From Welwitschia mirabilis (taxonomy: Eukaryota > Gnetophyta > Gnetopsida > Welwitschiales): a stretch of DNA of 37,765 nt. Positions 9,330 through 20,800 of the stretch are shown here, piece after piece. Under the pieces are notes generated by a model. The model was given only the letters and a program-made list of their open reading frames with translations. It searched no databases and had not been told where the DNA came from. How positions within the stretch are numbered: the stretch's first letter is position 1; every line of letters starts with the position of its first letter. The stretch lies in assembly GCA_051453625.1 (NCBI GenBank), contig JBOZIK010000001.1:234946619-234984383 (forward strand), given 5' to 3'. The position numbers and the translations under genes were made by a program.

Positions 9330-9800
9330 CATAAATCATATTTGATTGAAACTATCTATATATTTATTCTCTTTTTCAATAGTATAATTAATATCGAAGT
9401 CATACTTAACTCACAATTTTGTCTAGTACCTTTTCCTTATATTTGGAAGAGGCTATTTGTATAAATATTCCAAGTTTTTATGATTAGTTTTTAAGTTAAA
9501 TTTACCCTCTAGAAAATTATGTTTTTAGGATTTTAAGATATGAATAATTGGTAGCAGCTTCAAGTTATGTTCCAAATAGTTCCATCCATGTTTATCAAGT
9601 TTCTTTAACTTGTGTGTAATTACTTGATCATATGCATTGTATTAAAATTTCTCTTGTTATTTTTCATGTGCATTATAACCACTATGAATTATTTTTCTAT
9701 TTTAGGAATATTTAATATTTAAGCTATTGTAATCATAGGCTTCATGTAGAGAAAAGCTTCTTCTTTTCATTTCTGATCAAAGTTAAAGGGTTTGTTTTTC
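9330..9800 (-). pseudogene. pol: Ty3/gypsy RNase H relic and RT end (minus strand)
   Basis: The minus-strand frames give a KDKLL remnant at the end of reverse transcriptase (about 9820), NPFNFDQK at 9796-9773 (the P-F-x-W-x-x-x-x-E-x-A-F block), then MKPMITIA and ILNIPKIEK. KTNHKNLEYLYK at 9492-9457 fits the TDHKSLKYIF block, and KYDFDINYTIEKENKYID (about 9400-9345) fits the end of RNase H. Stops and frameshifts are common. The fingers and palm of reverse transcriptase that should lie upstream (minus-strand sense) are not recognisable: less than 200 bases separate this region from the duplicated segment beginning at 9966. Confidence 0.82.
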
Positions 9801-9965
9801 TTTCTAAATATTAAGCAACTTATCCTTTTTGAGGGATTGGTAATGAATTCCTCTAAGCTATGTTACTCCATTCCTATGATTCCTTTCTTGGATTTATTAA
9901 GAAAGAGAGAAATGAGAATGGCTCTACTTTTTACTCATAAAGTAAAATTAGTTTTTGACATCTTT

Positions 9966-11215
9966 TAGTATCAAGACTAGTAAGGATGCAACTTTTACAA
10001 AGAATTATAGCTTGAAAGGCTGATAAAGTTTTCTTCATTTTATTTGATAGATGATACATGGGTTTCCATCTATTGAAATTTTGAATTGATTATCAATGAA
10101 CTAGAAGATATCCATTTCATGATTCAACATAAGATTTGATAATAGGAGGTAACTCAAGTAAAGTTAAGAATGAAAAAAATGCTTGTATATATTCTTGTCT
10201 TCTTAATCAAGACTGAAAACTCCAAGCTTTTCTAAATTAGTAGATAATCATCTTGATGGCATGATTTACTTCAATGAATTTTTAGAGGCTAATAACTTCT
10301 TAGTGATTCTTTCTGTGGAGTCTTAAAGGTTTATTAATCCTATTTAGATTCATCCATCCCTTCTATTTGTTACTTTATATTCTCCTATAACCACTACTGC
10401 TCTAATACTCATGGCATTATGTATCTTATTTTTTGTTACATTTACCTTCAATTTGAATAGAGGGTTTTCTACCCTAATAACTAAGCCTATTCTAAAGGCC
10501 TAACAGTTCATTTCTTATATCATGTAAGATAAGAGGTTGAAGGAACTTAATCTTACTTAGGCTAGTCAATGGCCATGTTTGGATGATACCTTTTAGTATC
10601 AAGACTAGAAAGGATGCAAATCTGATGAATAATTCTAGCTTAAAAGGTAAAGAAATTTTTCTTAATTTTATTTAATGGATGATAAATGGGTTTTCATTTG
10701 CTAAAAGTTTGATTTGATTAGAAATGAACTAAAATATATCCATTGCATGACTCAACATAAAATTTAATAGTAGGAGGTGGCAAAAGTGAAGTTGAGCATG
10801 ACAAAATGCTTAGGGATTTGTTCTTACACTAAAATAATTGATCTAATAGGCCTATATTTTTTGTAAAGACTATAAACTTCAAGATTTTATAAATTAGTAG
10901 ATAATTAGTCTGATGGAATGATTGACTTTGATGACTTTTTATAGGGTACTAACTTCTTAATGATTCCTTTTGTGTATTCTCAAAGATTTATTGCTTCTAT
11001 GGGGATTCATACATCCCTTATATTTATCATATAACATCCTCTTATAACCACTACCACTTTAATATTCATGGCATGTCCTCCTATTTTATGAATGAGACAT
11101 GGGTTTTCAATTATTAAAATTTTAAATTAATTATGAATGAACTAGAATCTAATCATTACATAAATCATCACAAAATTTGGTAGTATGACATAATTAAAAT
11201 AAGCATTTAGATGTT
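9966..11215 (-). repeat. Tandem duplication in the gag/protease part of the chromovirus relic
   Basis: A segment starting TAGTATCAAGACTAG at 9966 recurs at 10594, a 628-base offset. Similarity runs to the ATACTCATGGCAT / ATATTCATGGCAT end points (10416 and 11074). A third, partial copy lies at 11090-11215 and matches 10050-10150. On the minus strand each unit contains the frame LSTNLEKLGV or its decayed partner. This could be the start of the aspartic protease, but that reading is weak. The position, 5' of RNase H on the minus strand, fits gag/protease. Confidence 0.75.
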
Positions 11216-11459
11216 GTATGTAAATTTATTTTTGCTTATGTTATAGTGATAAAAGGATTTAATAATTCATATTTTAACTTAAAAAATTTTATTTTTTTTT
11301 TATGTAAATATAGTGTTCCTTTAATAAATAGTTAAGTTATTTAAATTAAAGTTATTCAATTAGAGGTAATTTTACTAGAGAAATCATAGAAGAAGATGTC
11401 TTTCATACATTTATAACATGTTCTTCTTGCACCTCTCAGTTGGTAATTAATTAAAAGTA
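11216..11459. other. AT-rich spacer
   Basis: No gene seen. It may contain the left edge of the second copia LTR, whose start I could not place exactly. Confidence 0.35.
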
Positions 11460-12441
11460 AAACCTCATCTTATTTCACTAATGAAATAATACTTTGATAA
11501 GATAAAATTAATGCCTTAAAGTTGAAACTGCAAGATATTACTATAGAAAAGTAAGGCACACAAGGCATAAGCCAAAGGATAAAAGAACCTCAAGATTCAA
11601 TTCATGTAAAAGAACATTTAAATCTAGTGATAATCTTCTAGTAGTCATCCACAATTCTCAAGAAGGTTGATTTCCTGCTGGAAAAGAAAGAGGAACATGT
11701 TCACACAATAATCAACTAGATTAAACTAAAGGTTGACCACTCAAACGTTAAGTGGCAGATTCTTGGGGTCAATCACACATATCAAAAACATCAAGTGTAA
11801 GATAATTGATCAAGTAATCTTATAAAATGATTGACTACCTACTATGAAGAATTTCTTTAGGGTTGACTGATACATCAAAGGATCTGACTACTAGTTTAAT
11901 GATTAATAAAAAAACATAACCATTGAGAACTATTAATAATCATTAGAAACCTACATGGGAAAGCTAAACAATTGTTTAGAAGATCACAATAGTTAAATTA
12001 TGATTCATGATAATCTCTAATATCTATATTATCAATTGTATAGGTACAAAATGTGTTGTATTAGTGAAGGGCTTTCTAAATCTTCCAAAACTTGATTGTA
12101 TTATTCTTTATAGCATCCAATTCACTATCTATTATACTTCATCTCTACTATCAGTCTTATTGCATTCAATTTTGATAGTAGGCAAGTGAATTAGACTTAT
12201 GCTTTTGGCTTATTTTCATATATCTTATATTCTTTGTCTTAGCTAATTAGTTCAATCTTTATGCTTCATTTGTTATATTCATTATGAATTAGATGAAATA
12301 TTATCATATTTAGATTGGTATTAGAATTAATTTAAATTAGATCATTCTTTTATTATGTCTTCATTATTTAATTTTAAAATAGAAAAATTTACCTAAGCTA
12401 TTCTATTCATCTCTATTCTTTAGGATAATTAATCTTGATAG
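11460..12441 (+). mobile_element. LTR of copia element 2 (left edge uncertain)
   Basis: The right edge is fixed by a primer-binding site at 12443. The end resembles the copia element 1 LTR: TTCATCTCTATTCTTTAGG at 12405-12423 matches the TTCACCCCCCTCTAGG layout at 1169-1183. The left half (11725-11900) carries the motifs GGTTGACC, GGGGTCAATC and GGGTTGACTG, the same kind of repeat as element 1, but the two LTRs are clearly different families. The 60-codon plus-strand frame at 12007-12189 is a chance ORF in this LTR. Confidence 0.65.
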
Positions 12442-12442
12442 A

Positions 12443-12454
12443 TGGTATTAGAGC
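12443..12454 (+). other. Primer-binding site, copia element 2
   Basis: TGGTATTAGAGC has one change from the initiator-Met tRNA complement used by copia elements, and sits right after the LTR end. Confidence 0.8.
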
Positions 12455-12760
12455 TATGGAATAGTTATTTTTTTATTTTGTTATGCTTAATTATTTAGTA
12501 GGTTATCTATCATTAAAGACCAACAAATGAACCTACTTCATTTATGGGAATTATGAGTTTTGCAAGAGAGGATGTAAGTATTCATTGAGGTAGTAAGTAT
12601 CAACTATTAGGCAATTGTGGAAGATTGTTTTTACACTTCTACAAAAGCTCAAACTATTAATGGATTTACTACCTTTATGGATAAGAAGAGAATTAAATGA
12701 GCTGATATAACAAAAGATAAAGTAATGCTCAATAAAAAGAACATGAATGAAAAATGTTGC
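12455..12760 (+). pseudogene. gag: Start of copia gag, interrupted
   Basis: The expected position for leader and gag start of copia element 2. Short stretches such as LWKIV and ADITKDKVML (about 12697-12727) resemble the first ~70 residues of copia gag (W-x-V ... K-A-D-x-x-T-K-D-K-A-L). Several frame changes and stops are present. It ends abruptly where the Athila/Tat-type LTR begins at 12761, so it was probably cut by that insertion. I did not find the other half after 29288. Confidence 0.45.
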
Positions 12761-13862
12761 TAATAAGTGACTAACTTGTCACATTTGACATAATATTTGG
12801 AGTATGTTTTTAGGTTATTTTTGTATCTTTAATGCTCAAATTGTTACTTTTAATCTAAATGATCATAGATAAAAGATTAAGAATAATTTGGATTAAAATT
12901 GAGTAATTATGGAGCATTTGAGAAAGTAGTATCAAGTAAAGTAATCATATTTCACCTACCACTATAAGAAAAACCATTAGAAAATAAAACATTAGAGGAG
13001 AAAGTATTATAGAATACAAGTGACAATAATATGTGGTAATTACATGGTGATGATGTTAAAGACACATGTTAATAGCATTAGTTGGTAGAGGCATCATGAT
13101 CCAAAGCCTAAGTATTAGACTCATCATGATAAACTCCACCTAAAACAAGAAGATGAAGATTTCACTGAATATAAGATGAGAAATCTTATTCACCTACCTA
13201 GACTACATGAAAAAAATTGTAACTGCTTAATTGTAACTACTACTTATCACCACAAGCCAAATGATCTGAACCATCTTCAACCCTAACCTCACCTATAAAA
13301 GGGCCTTATACCCTCATTTATAAGCATCTTTATTTTGGCTTCAAAGTACTTGTGACATTGGATAAACTTAGGTAAGGAGATCCATCTACTTATGAAGACT
13401 ACCTTGGTGTTGGACTATGTATACTCCATTGAGAAGTTGTTATTTGTAAGTAGCATTAATAAGCATTATTGATTACTAAAATTAATCATGTTTTTTTATG
13501 ATTTGTTTTTCTTATCTTTCTTATAGTTCATGTTGATTAGAATTCAAGGGGTATTAATTTGTGAATGATATAGTTATAAGGGCCAATCTAGGTGATAATA
13601 AATTGGTTGAAATGGTTATAACTTGCATTTAAAAATTTTCTTACCATCCCATTGCATTTTCTAATTTGTACTATTTATTTTTTATAAATTCTTCTCTTTT
13701 ATTTTTCTTTTCTACATAATCAAATCTTCTTTAACTCATTTTCTTCTTTAAGTTTACAAACCTAGATTAACTTTTTCTATATCCTATAGTTTTCTTTCCA
13801 TTACTTGAGAATGTTTTGACATCTAACTTATAGTTTAGATAAGTATAACACATAGAACAACA
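12761..13862 (+). mobile_element. 5' LTR of Athila/Tat-type Ty3/gypsy element
   Basis: It aligns end to end with 28183-29288. Shared blocks include GAGTAATTAT, AGCATTTGAGAAAG, GATCCATCTACTTATGA/AATCCATCTACTTATGA and the final AAGTATAACA. TATAAAA at 13294-13300 is followed by a TATA-to-PBS distance typical of an R-U5 region. The LTR ends in CA at 13861-13862, just before the primer-binding site. The start reads TAATAAG where the 3' copy has the canonical TG (TGATAGG). No 5-base target duplication is visible (GTTGC before, ACTAT after), which is plausible at this level of decay. Confidence 0.87.
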
Positions 13863-13865
13863 TTT

Positions 13866-13883
13866 TGGTGATGTTGCAAGAAA
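13866..13883 (+). other. Primer-binding site of the Athila/Tat-type element
   Basis: TGGTGATGTTGCAAG lines up position by position with TGGCGCCGTTGCCGG, the PBS common in Athila/Tat elements. Most changes are of the kind expected from decay of methylated C. It starts 3 bases after the LTR end, and nothing similar follows the 3' LTR at 29289. Confidence 0.65.
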
Positions 13884-14859
13884 GATATTTAAGATTACTA
13901 AAATGAAAGTGAGTTTTTAGAAGATTAGGTTCTAAATCAAAAGCCAAGTGATATTATTATTTAAATTTATTACTTTATTTTGGTGGTGTACATTATTTTA
14001 ACATTTTTAGTTACCAGGTTTTACTTGCTTACTCTTTTCTTGAGTGTAATAAAGCTTTTAAATTTTCTTTACTGTAAGTTTTCTTTTGAGTAGTTAGATT
14101 TTCCTTTGTAGTAGTTAGATTTAGTAATTGATCTACTCCTTATGCTTTAAATTGGTTTTGAAAATCTTTGTCCATGATTATCATATATATTATAATTTGT
14201 GATATTGTTAAAACTTTGTTTTATAGCAGAGAAAAGAACTCTATGTGAAATTTTTATAGAAAGAAGTAAGATTTTTCCATTAGAAAATGATGATTCTATA
14301 GAGGAAACAAGACCTCTACATAAAACCTTTACTAAAAGAAAAATAAGACTACAATTAAAGAATGAGTCCATGAATGGTAAAATACATTTATGTGAAAATT
14401 TTACTGAACATTAAAAAAAGGTAAGTCTCTACAAGAATTCTTAGTAGATAGAAAGAAGAACTTTCCTTTAAGTGATGTTATTAAAACAAGGGTGTCTTCC
14501 TCTTTTCAATATTCCTCTTTTTAGCATTTTTCTTTTGACCTTATTTTAGTTATGATGATGAGACCCAATACTTTAGGGATTTTCCCTCATTTAAAAAAGC
14601 ATTCAATAATAGATTTAACAAACTACAATGTTCTTTCATAGAATTGAATTACAAAGAAGCGAATAATTCCCTATACTAATCCTTTTATATGACTATAAAT
14701 TAAAGTGAAAAACTTAGAAGAAATTTAGAGAGATTAATAGGTGCCATCATACAAATTTGTTAGATAGAACAACATTCTCAAACCTACTCACTCTATTTAC
14801 TACATACCACCTTAAGAATGAAGAAGAAAATGTTAAAATTTGTAGTAGTAATAATTCTT
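13884..14859 (+). pseudogene. Leader and gag-like start of the Athila/Tat-type element
   Basis: The only open stretch is 14199-14414 (71 codons). It contains repeated short motifs, TLCEIFIERSK, PLHKTFTKRK and LCENFTEH, and SLQEFLVDRK follows after a frame change at about 14427. They resemble one another and the T-L-R-E-F/L-x-x-P motif at the gag start of Athila/Tat elements. That is suggestive only. The rest is AT-rich with no clear domain. The region ends where the long LTR A begins. Confidence 0.4.
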
Positions 14860-15335
14860 TGTCATGTCTAGATTTTTGAATGTCCAAGGATTTGGCCAAA
14901 TAGTTTTAGAAAAACCAAATAAAAATAATATTTATCTAATAAAACATCCTAAGATAATTTAACTACTAGATTCTTTATTTATTCTTAATTTATTAGCATA
15001 TTATTATTTGATATGTAATTCTTTAATTTATTAGTTAAACTTATTTTGTTGTATTTATTATTTTAACTGCTTTCTTTTCTTATAACTGCTACAATTAATA
15101 ATAATAATATTATAGTTTTATCTTGTTTATTTAATGATATTCCTTTAGTGGCTAAATTAGTGGTTATATAAATATTATTTTGCTTCCTTTTGTAACTATT
15201 GCATTTAATGTACCATGATAGTATATTTCCTTATTTTAATGCATATGAAATATTCTTATAATACCTATAATTAATAATATTCATTATGTTGAGTTATTTT
15301 AATATCTTATTTTAATAGTGTATGCTATAATAACG

Positions 15336-15535
15336 TCCATAATTATGATTTTGAATTTTTTTAAGGAATGGTTGATATGTATTCANNNNNNNNNNNNNNN
15401 NNNNNNNNNNNNNNNNNNNNNNNNNNNNNNNNNNNNNNNNNNNNNNNNNNNNNNNNNNNNNNNNNNNNNNNNNNNNNNNNNNNNNTCCATAATTATGATT
15501 TTGAATTTTTTTAAGGAATGGTTGATATGTATTCA
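15336..15535. other. 100-N gap with identical 50-base flanks
   Basis: The 50 bases at 15336-15385 recur exactly at 15486-15535, on either side of the N run 15386-15485. The matching stretch in LTR B (about 23259-23308) is single. This is almost certainly one unmerged overlap rather than a real duplication. Confidence 0.93.
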
Positions 15536-16252
15536 TTATGACAAATATTTATATGTGGTAAAATATTATCTTGATGTTTTTATTAAAAGTAATTGATAAA
15601 TGTTTTATCTTTCTTATTTTTCTTAATAATTACAAGTAGTGGGATGTTTTTAGAATTTTGATTTTTTTTTCTTGGAAGGCTTATTTGAGTAAATACTAGT
15701 GATCCTTTATCTTTTCTATTAAAAAAATAGTAAGACATGATGTGAGGAGGATTTATGTTCTTTATATTGTTTTGGAAAATGCCAAGAACTTTTGAATTAT
15801 GTAACTTATGTATTAATGATGCCAATATATTTTTAATAGCTATTATTTACTTATTATTAGAAAAACATTTAGCATGTTCAACATATAATATTATTATGAT
15901 GAAATAATCAATATACCAAGTGTTCAAGAAAAGTAATGATTGGAGGTGAGGAATACATGACTATTTTCCAAGAATAGTAGTGGCTTGTATATATCCCTTA
16001 AAATTCCCAATATCTTCTGAATACCTTCATCTCATTATAAATAGGATCTATCTTCTCCTTAGTCATTCTTTTGGAGATCTTCTAGTCTTAAAAATATTGG
16101 AGATCTTCTACCTTAGAGATTTAAAAAATTTGGAGTGTTGAAATCTTGGAATCTTTGAAGATTATGTGTAGAAATCTTAAAACTTGAAAAACTTCACTTC
16201 AAATCATGGATATGATCCTAAGTTTATCATTATTTCTCCTATTGTCTTTAGC

Positions 16253-16392
16253 TTATATTTTTTTTTGTATGNNNNNNNNNNNNNNNNNNNNNNNNNNNNN
16301 NNNNNNNNNNNNNNNNNNNNNNNNNNNNNNNNNNNNNNNNNNNNNNNNNNNNNNNNNNNNNNNNNNNNNNNTTATATTTTTTTTTTTGTATG
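16253..16392. other. 100-N gap at a poly-T run with repeated flanks
   Basis: TTATA, a run of T, then GTATG occurs on both sides of the N run 16272-16371, with 9 T on the left and 11 T on the right. This looks like an overlap that failed to close because of the homopolymer. Confidence 0.9.
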
Positions 16393-16844
16393 GTCTTAGG
16401 CTTATCTTTATTTCTTGTATGGTCCTATCTATTTCCTGAATCTTGTATGTTCTAGATGTCTTGTATATCTTATATCATTCTTATGGTTTTCTTGTATCTT
16501 TTATATGATTATAGTATTACTTTCATTTTAGTTATGATTTCATTATCATTTGTATGATCCTATAATCTTGCATCCTTTTATGATCTAAAGAAATTCTTAT
16601 TTACTTATTAAAATCTCATGTTTTGTGAAAATCTTATAAGTTTCTAAAATATCTTTCTAATCTCTATTTGCTTGAAATCTTTTCATGGGTGTTTGCTATA
16701 TGTTTAAATATTATTCTTGCATGAATCTTATTTCTTATGAACATTCTTAATGCTTGAAAAGTAACTATATGAAAGTGATTCTTGTTCTTTTCTTGAGATA
16801 TCTTTCAAACTCTAAATTTTCTTATGGAAATGTGAGTTTTATAA

Positions 16845-17087
16845 ATCACTAAATAATACAATAGAATATAAAAATGCATATCACCAAATAAGATAATAAG
16901 ATTGATAAATCCATAAATCATCAAATGAGATAGGAAAGATGAAATCACGGATCATCAAATGAGGTAGTGATAATACAAAAATAAAAACAATACATCATTA
17001 AATAAGGAAATGATAATGATGATTCATAGATCACTGGATGAGGTAGTGGTAATAATGATTCATAAATAGCCAAACGAGGTAATGGAA
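16845..17087 (+). repeat. Degenerate ~37-base tandem array in LTR A
   Basis: About seven imperfect units, each with a core like ATCACCAAATGAGGTAGTGG. They start near 16845, 16881, 16919, 16953, 16992, 17030 and 17068. The same array occupies the same place in LTR B. Confidence 0.85.
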
Positions 17088-17656
17088 AAAATAAAATTAA
17101 AGCCAATGGTAAATTATTTGATAAAATTAGTTAATCTCATTTCCATTTTTATAACTATTTATTACTTAAAATTTTGGAGATTTTTTTTGTCTTACCTTTA
17201 ATATATCTTATGTTTTTGTGCTCTTTCTTCCTTGATTCTTATCTTTCTTAGGCCATTCTACGGACTTTGATGATCCATGATTTTTACTTTATACTATTTT
17301 GTATTAAATATGTGATAAAATAGAGCATACTAGAGGCTCATATATCTTTCTTAGAATAGCATATGAAAATGAAATATTTATTGTCAACATGTACTAGTGT
17401 AGTGGTTAAGTTATTTATCTATAATAGATTTGTAAACATTGTGTCTTTAAAATATCAAATTGATCTATTTCTTAAGCTTGCAGTTTGGTTTTAATTTAAA
17501 AAGGCTCATAGTTATAGCTCTACTTGAAGCTTTAGTTTAATAAGTTTTAGTTAGCATGTATTATTTTTTTATTTTTAATGTATGTTTTTAGAGAACTTGA
17601 TCTTTAAATGTTTATCATTTTATCTAAAGTTTTTGGATTAAAATGTGAAATTTACA

Positions 17657-17870
17657 TTTTGGTATTAAAGCAACACTTAAAAGTTTTAGGCTACAAAAAG
17701 ATAGATTTTACATATTAATATCAGATCATAACTTTTATTTTTTCATGATAATTTATAATTGATGTCTAGTCTTTATGGTAAATATAGAGGACATCACATT
17801 TTGATATTAGAGCAACACTTAAAGTTTTAGATTGTAAAATAATGGATTTTACATTTTTAGTGGTAAAGAT
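17657..17870 (+). repeat. Duplicated PBS/leader segment
   Basis: The PBS and leader block occurs twice here. One copy starts CATTTTGGTATTAAAGC at 17655. The second starts CATTTTGATATTAGAGC at 17797 and continues AACACTTAAAGTTTTAGA. The second copy is closer than the first to the sequence after LTR B (25343-25395). Confidence 0.75.
17660..17671 (+). other. Primer-binding site after LTR A
   Basis: TGGTATTAAAGC differs by two bases from TGGTATCAGAGC and follows the LTR's terminal CA after 3 bases. The following AACACTTAAAGTTTT leader is shared with the sequence after LTR B. Confidence 0.75.
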
Positions 17871-20800
17871 TAGGTTATGATTTAATTAAATAGAATTTCT
17901 ATTAAGTAGTTATAAGTTTTAACGTCATAGTTTAGGTTGTGTAATTAGGTGAATAAAATAATTAAAATTTATAAATAATCAAGTTAAAAGATAGAACATA
18001 TTAATATCAACAAAATTAATGAATGTAAAAATCTATCATAACATAAAATTTTACTTGATAATGTAAACACTTAACTACAAGTTATTTGCTCATTATCATG
18101 GACCACTTACATCTTTCAATAAGGTGTCAAGCTACAAACACTTCAAGATTTCTAATGTGTGGTGTTGATACTGAATACAGCTTAAGATAACTTTTGTAAT
18201 TGGGTTAACTCTCCATAGCTAGGTGTTAAGTGGCACGAGGAGGATAATCTACCTTGCCATTGGCTCTGCTAGCCTATGAAGTATGTCATGATGATGCAGG
18301 GAATCTTGGCCTATTAACCAATATTTTAAAATTTAAAATGTAACTTGATATAATTAAAAAATACAAATCATGCTATCTCTTTATATGGTTCTAGAAAATA
18401 AATTAGTAATAGTGATAGGAGTTAGGCATTTGATCATTATCTTATAGATAAAAGGCCAATGTCAGATGAATTTATGATTAATAAAGATGATAAGAAACAT
18501 CTATTAGGCCAAAGATAACTTACACAAATGATGAGAAACATCAATGTAGAAGCCATGAAAATATAATAGGGGAAATACTTGTTTTGCATAAAGATTCCAA
18601 ATCAAAATGTTAATTAAGAAAACTTGAATATAAACAAATGACAGTGTTCTTTTTATACATTAAAAATTCTAATCCATGTTGGTTAATAACAAGTTAGATA
18701 TAATGTTCATATGTAATAAACATGAAACTAAGAAGTAAGAAAATAAAGAAAGAGAGAAAGCAAGAAATAAATTAATTGAAGTGAAAAAGGATGGCTAAAG
18801 GCTAGGTTAGGGCTTCACTCTAAAGATGTGAATACCATTTCTAATGAAACCAACATTAACAAAAATTAAAGTCATAAATATTTCAGATAATAAGCCAAAA
18901 GAATATAGAGTAAAGAATAAATAAAAATAGATTGAAAAATTAGTTTATGTTTTATACTTTTCTTCTTCCATAATGAAGAAGTACTAGAGGAATCATAATA
19001 GTACTAACTAGTAAAAGAAGTAGAAATGCTAGTCTTATGTCATGAACTATAATGAAGCTTTGTAAGCACAACTTTTACTCCTTTAATAAGTAGTGCCATT
19101 GTCATTAAAATCATTCACTTTTAGATTCAACAATGTGATTACATGAAATGGTAGTTATCAAGATGATAGAAACAACTCATATGAATCATATTTAATAATG
19201 ATTTTCTTATCTTTTCTTTATTTACATTATAACATAGAGGAGTTTGATTGATTAAGAAAGTTTTACACATCCAATGGTCTTAAAAGAAATATGCTCTGTG
19301 AAAGACTTGAAATAAAACAATTTTCTCATGTATCATCTATATAAGTCTATCTATAGTGAAATTCAAGTGTTTCTTCAATGAAATATCTATAAATACGGGT
19401 TTAAAAGTGATGCTAATAATGCATCATAGCATGTTATTACTTCTTGGAGTTAGAAAATTAAGATGCATATGCCAAGAGTTCTAATTTTTATATTATAGAG
19501 AGAGGAGAAACAAAAGATTTAGATTCAAGTGCATGTTGGCTATACTGTAATAGTAGCATTAGAATCTAAAAATAGCAAAGAAGTGCTCTAACAGATCCTA
19601 TTTTAATAATGTAAGTATGATGAAGGATAATTATCAGTGAGTAAATGATGAATTTATCAAGAACATTTCATTTTAATGTGATGATCTTGATGTGGAATTT
19701 TCTATTTAAAATGTTACTATTGGTATTCAGAGGTAGAAAGTAGAACTACCCATAAAAGACACTCTAGGAATACGTATAAAATTTAGAAATAGGTAGAATA
19801 TTAATCCCCTTTTCTAATACATTACTTTAAATATTTGAAACCTAAACAACTTTTATGAATTATTAGTAGATTAGCAATCATGAAAGAAATTAATTTATTT
19901 TACTTATTCTAGTTTTTTAGGTGGCTTCTCATTTTTTATTTGGAAAATAAAATAGTTATAAGGATTATTTCGTTTTCTTCCTTCATAAAGACTAAGTCAT
20001 TTATACAGTGTTTTAGGAGGTGCATGGAGGAGATGCATGGTGATTACATAGGTGGAGGAATTGAGATTGTTACACTTAGTACATTCATCTTTTTCGTGTG
20101 AAGGAGAAAACAGAAAGTATCAAAATAAAAAATAGAGTATTTTAAGTTTTTTCTAATTTTCTTTTTCTATTGAACACTTTTTCTTTTATCTATTATCTTT
20201 GCATTGGAATATAATCATAAGGTGTGTGCATTTGAGGATCACATTTCATTATATTACTTAATAATTTTTATTAACTTAAAGATTTGCTATAATTCTAGAT
20301 TTTAGGTGGTGTCATCTTTAGGGCTCACTAATTATGGTCTCTAAATCACAAAAATAGTGATTTATTCAAAGGAATTTCATTTACTATTATGGTACAGATA
20401 ATCTGTAATCATAACAACTTCTAATGAATCTAAGTTTTTAGTTATCTTTCATGTAAAACTATTTATAACAAAAATTTCTAATGGTAATGCTTCATAACAT
20501 CTTATAGAGGAGATATTAATTTCTACTGCTAAACCTAGAATGGATTTTTAAGATGTGTTATATATACCTCAAGGAGATTAATGAAGAATCATGATGATGT
20601 TTCAATTATGGAATATCATTTGAGGGGAGAAGATGACTTATCTTAAGCTTACTAGAATAAGAAAAAGGTTTTCCTTTTTTATTCTAACATGTTAAATTCT
20701 CTTCAATGACTATTATAGGATATTAGGTTGTAAAATCTCAATATACTAGTTTTGAAGGTAACTATCATGGTTTTGAGTAGGCTATTGTTGTATTGGAATA

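Larger units (their letters stand above)
14860..17656 (+). mobile_element. Long LTR A (Del/Tekay-like gypsy), 5' copy
   Basis: It begins TGTCATGTCTAGATTTTTGA and ends TTTACA. It aligns along its whole length with LTR B (22780-25344), for example GCATATTATTATTTGA, GTGGCTAAAT, CTCATTATAA-TAGGATCT (the TATA region at about 16030) and GGTTTTAATTTAAAAAGG. It contains two 100-N gaps whose flanks repeat the same 50 and ~20 bases. Removing the gaps and one copy of each flank gives about 2.53 kb, close to LTR B (2565 bases). A ~37-base tandem array lies at 16845-17087. The LTR is followed by a PBS at 17660. Nothing like a pol end precedes it, so it is a 5' LTR. Confidence 0.9.

Noticed and set aside
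12007-12189. 60-codon hydrophobic plus-strand ORF (possible small membrane protein)
   Set aside because: It lies inside the second copia LTR, and the T-rich composition explains the hydrophobic residues.
15312-15596. Frames with a repeated peptide on both sides
   Set aside because: The repeat comes from the unmerged 50-base overlap around a 100-N gap inside LTR A.
16845-17087. CRISPR-like array (regular ~37-base spacing)
   Set aside because: The units are degenerate head-to-tail copies without unique spacers, inside a plant LTR, with no cas genes and a eukaryotic context.
20521-20700. Possible reverse-transcriptase start on the plus strand (a MDF-stop-DVLYIPQGD stretch)
   Set aside because: No following RT motifs could be found in any frame, and the similarity is too short.
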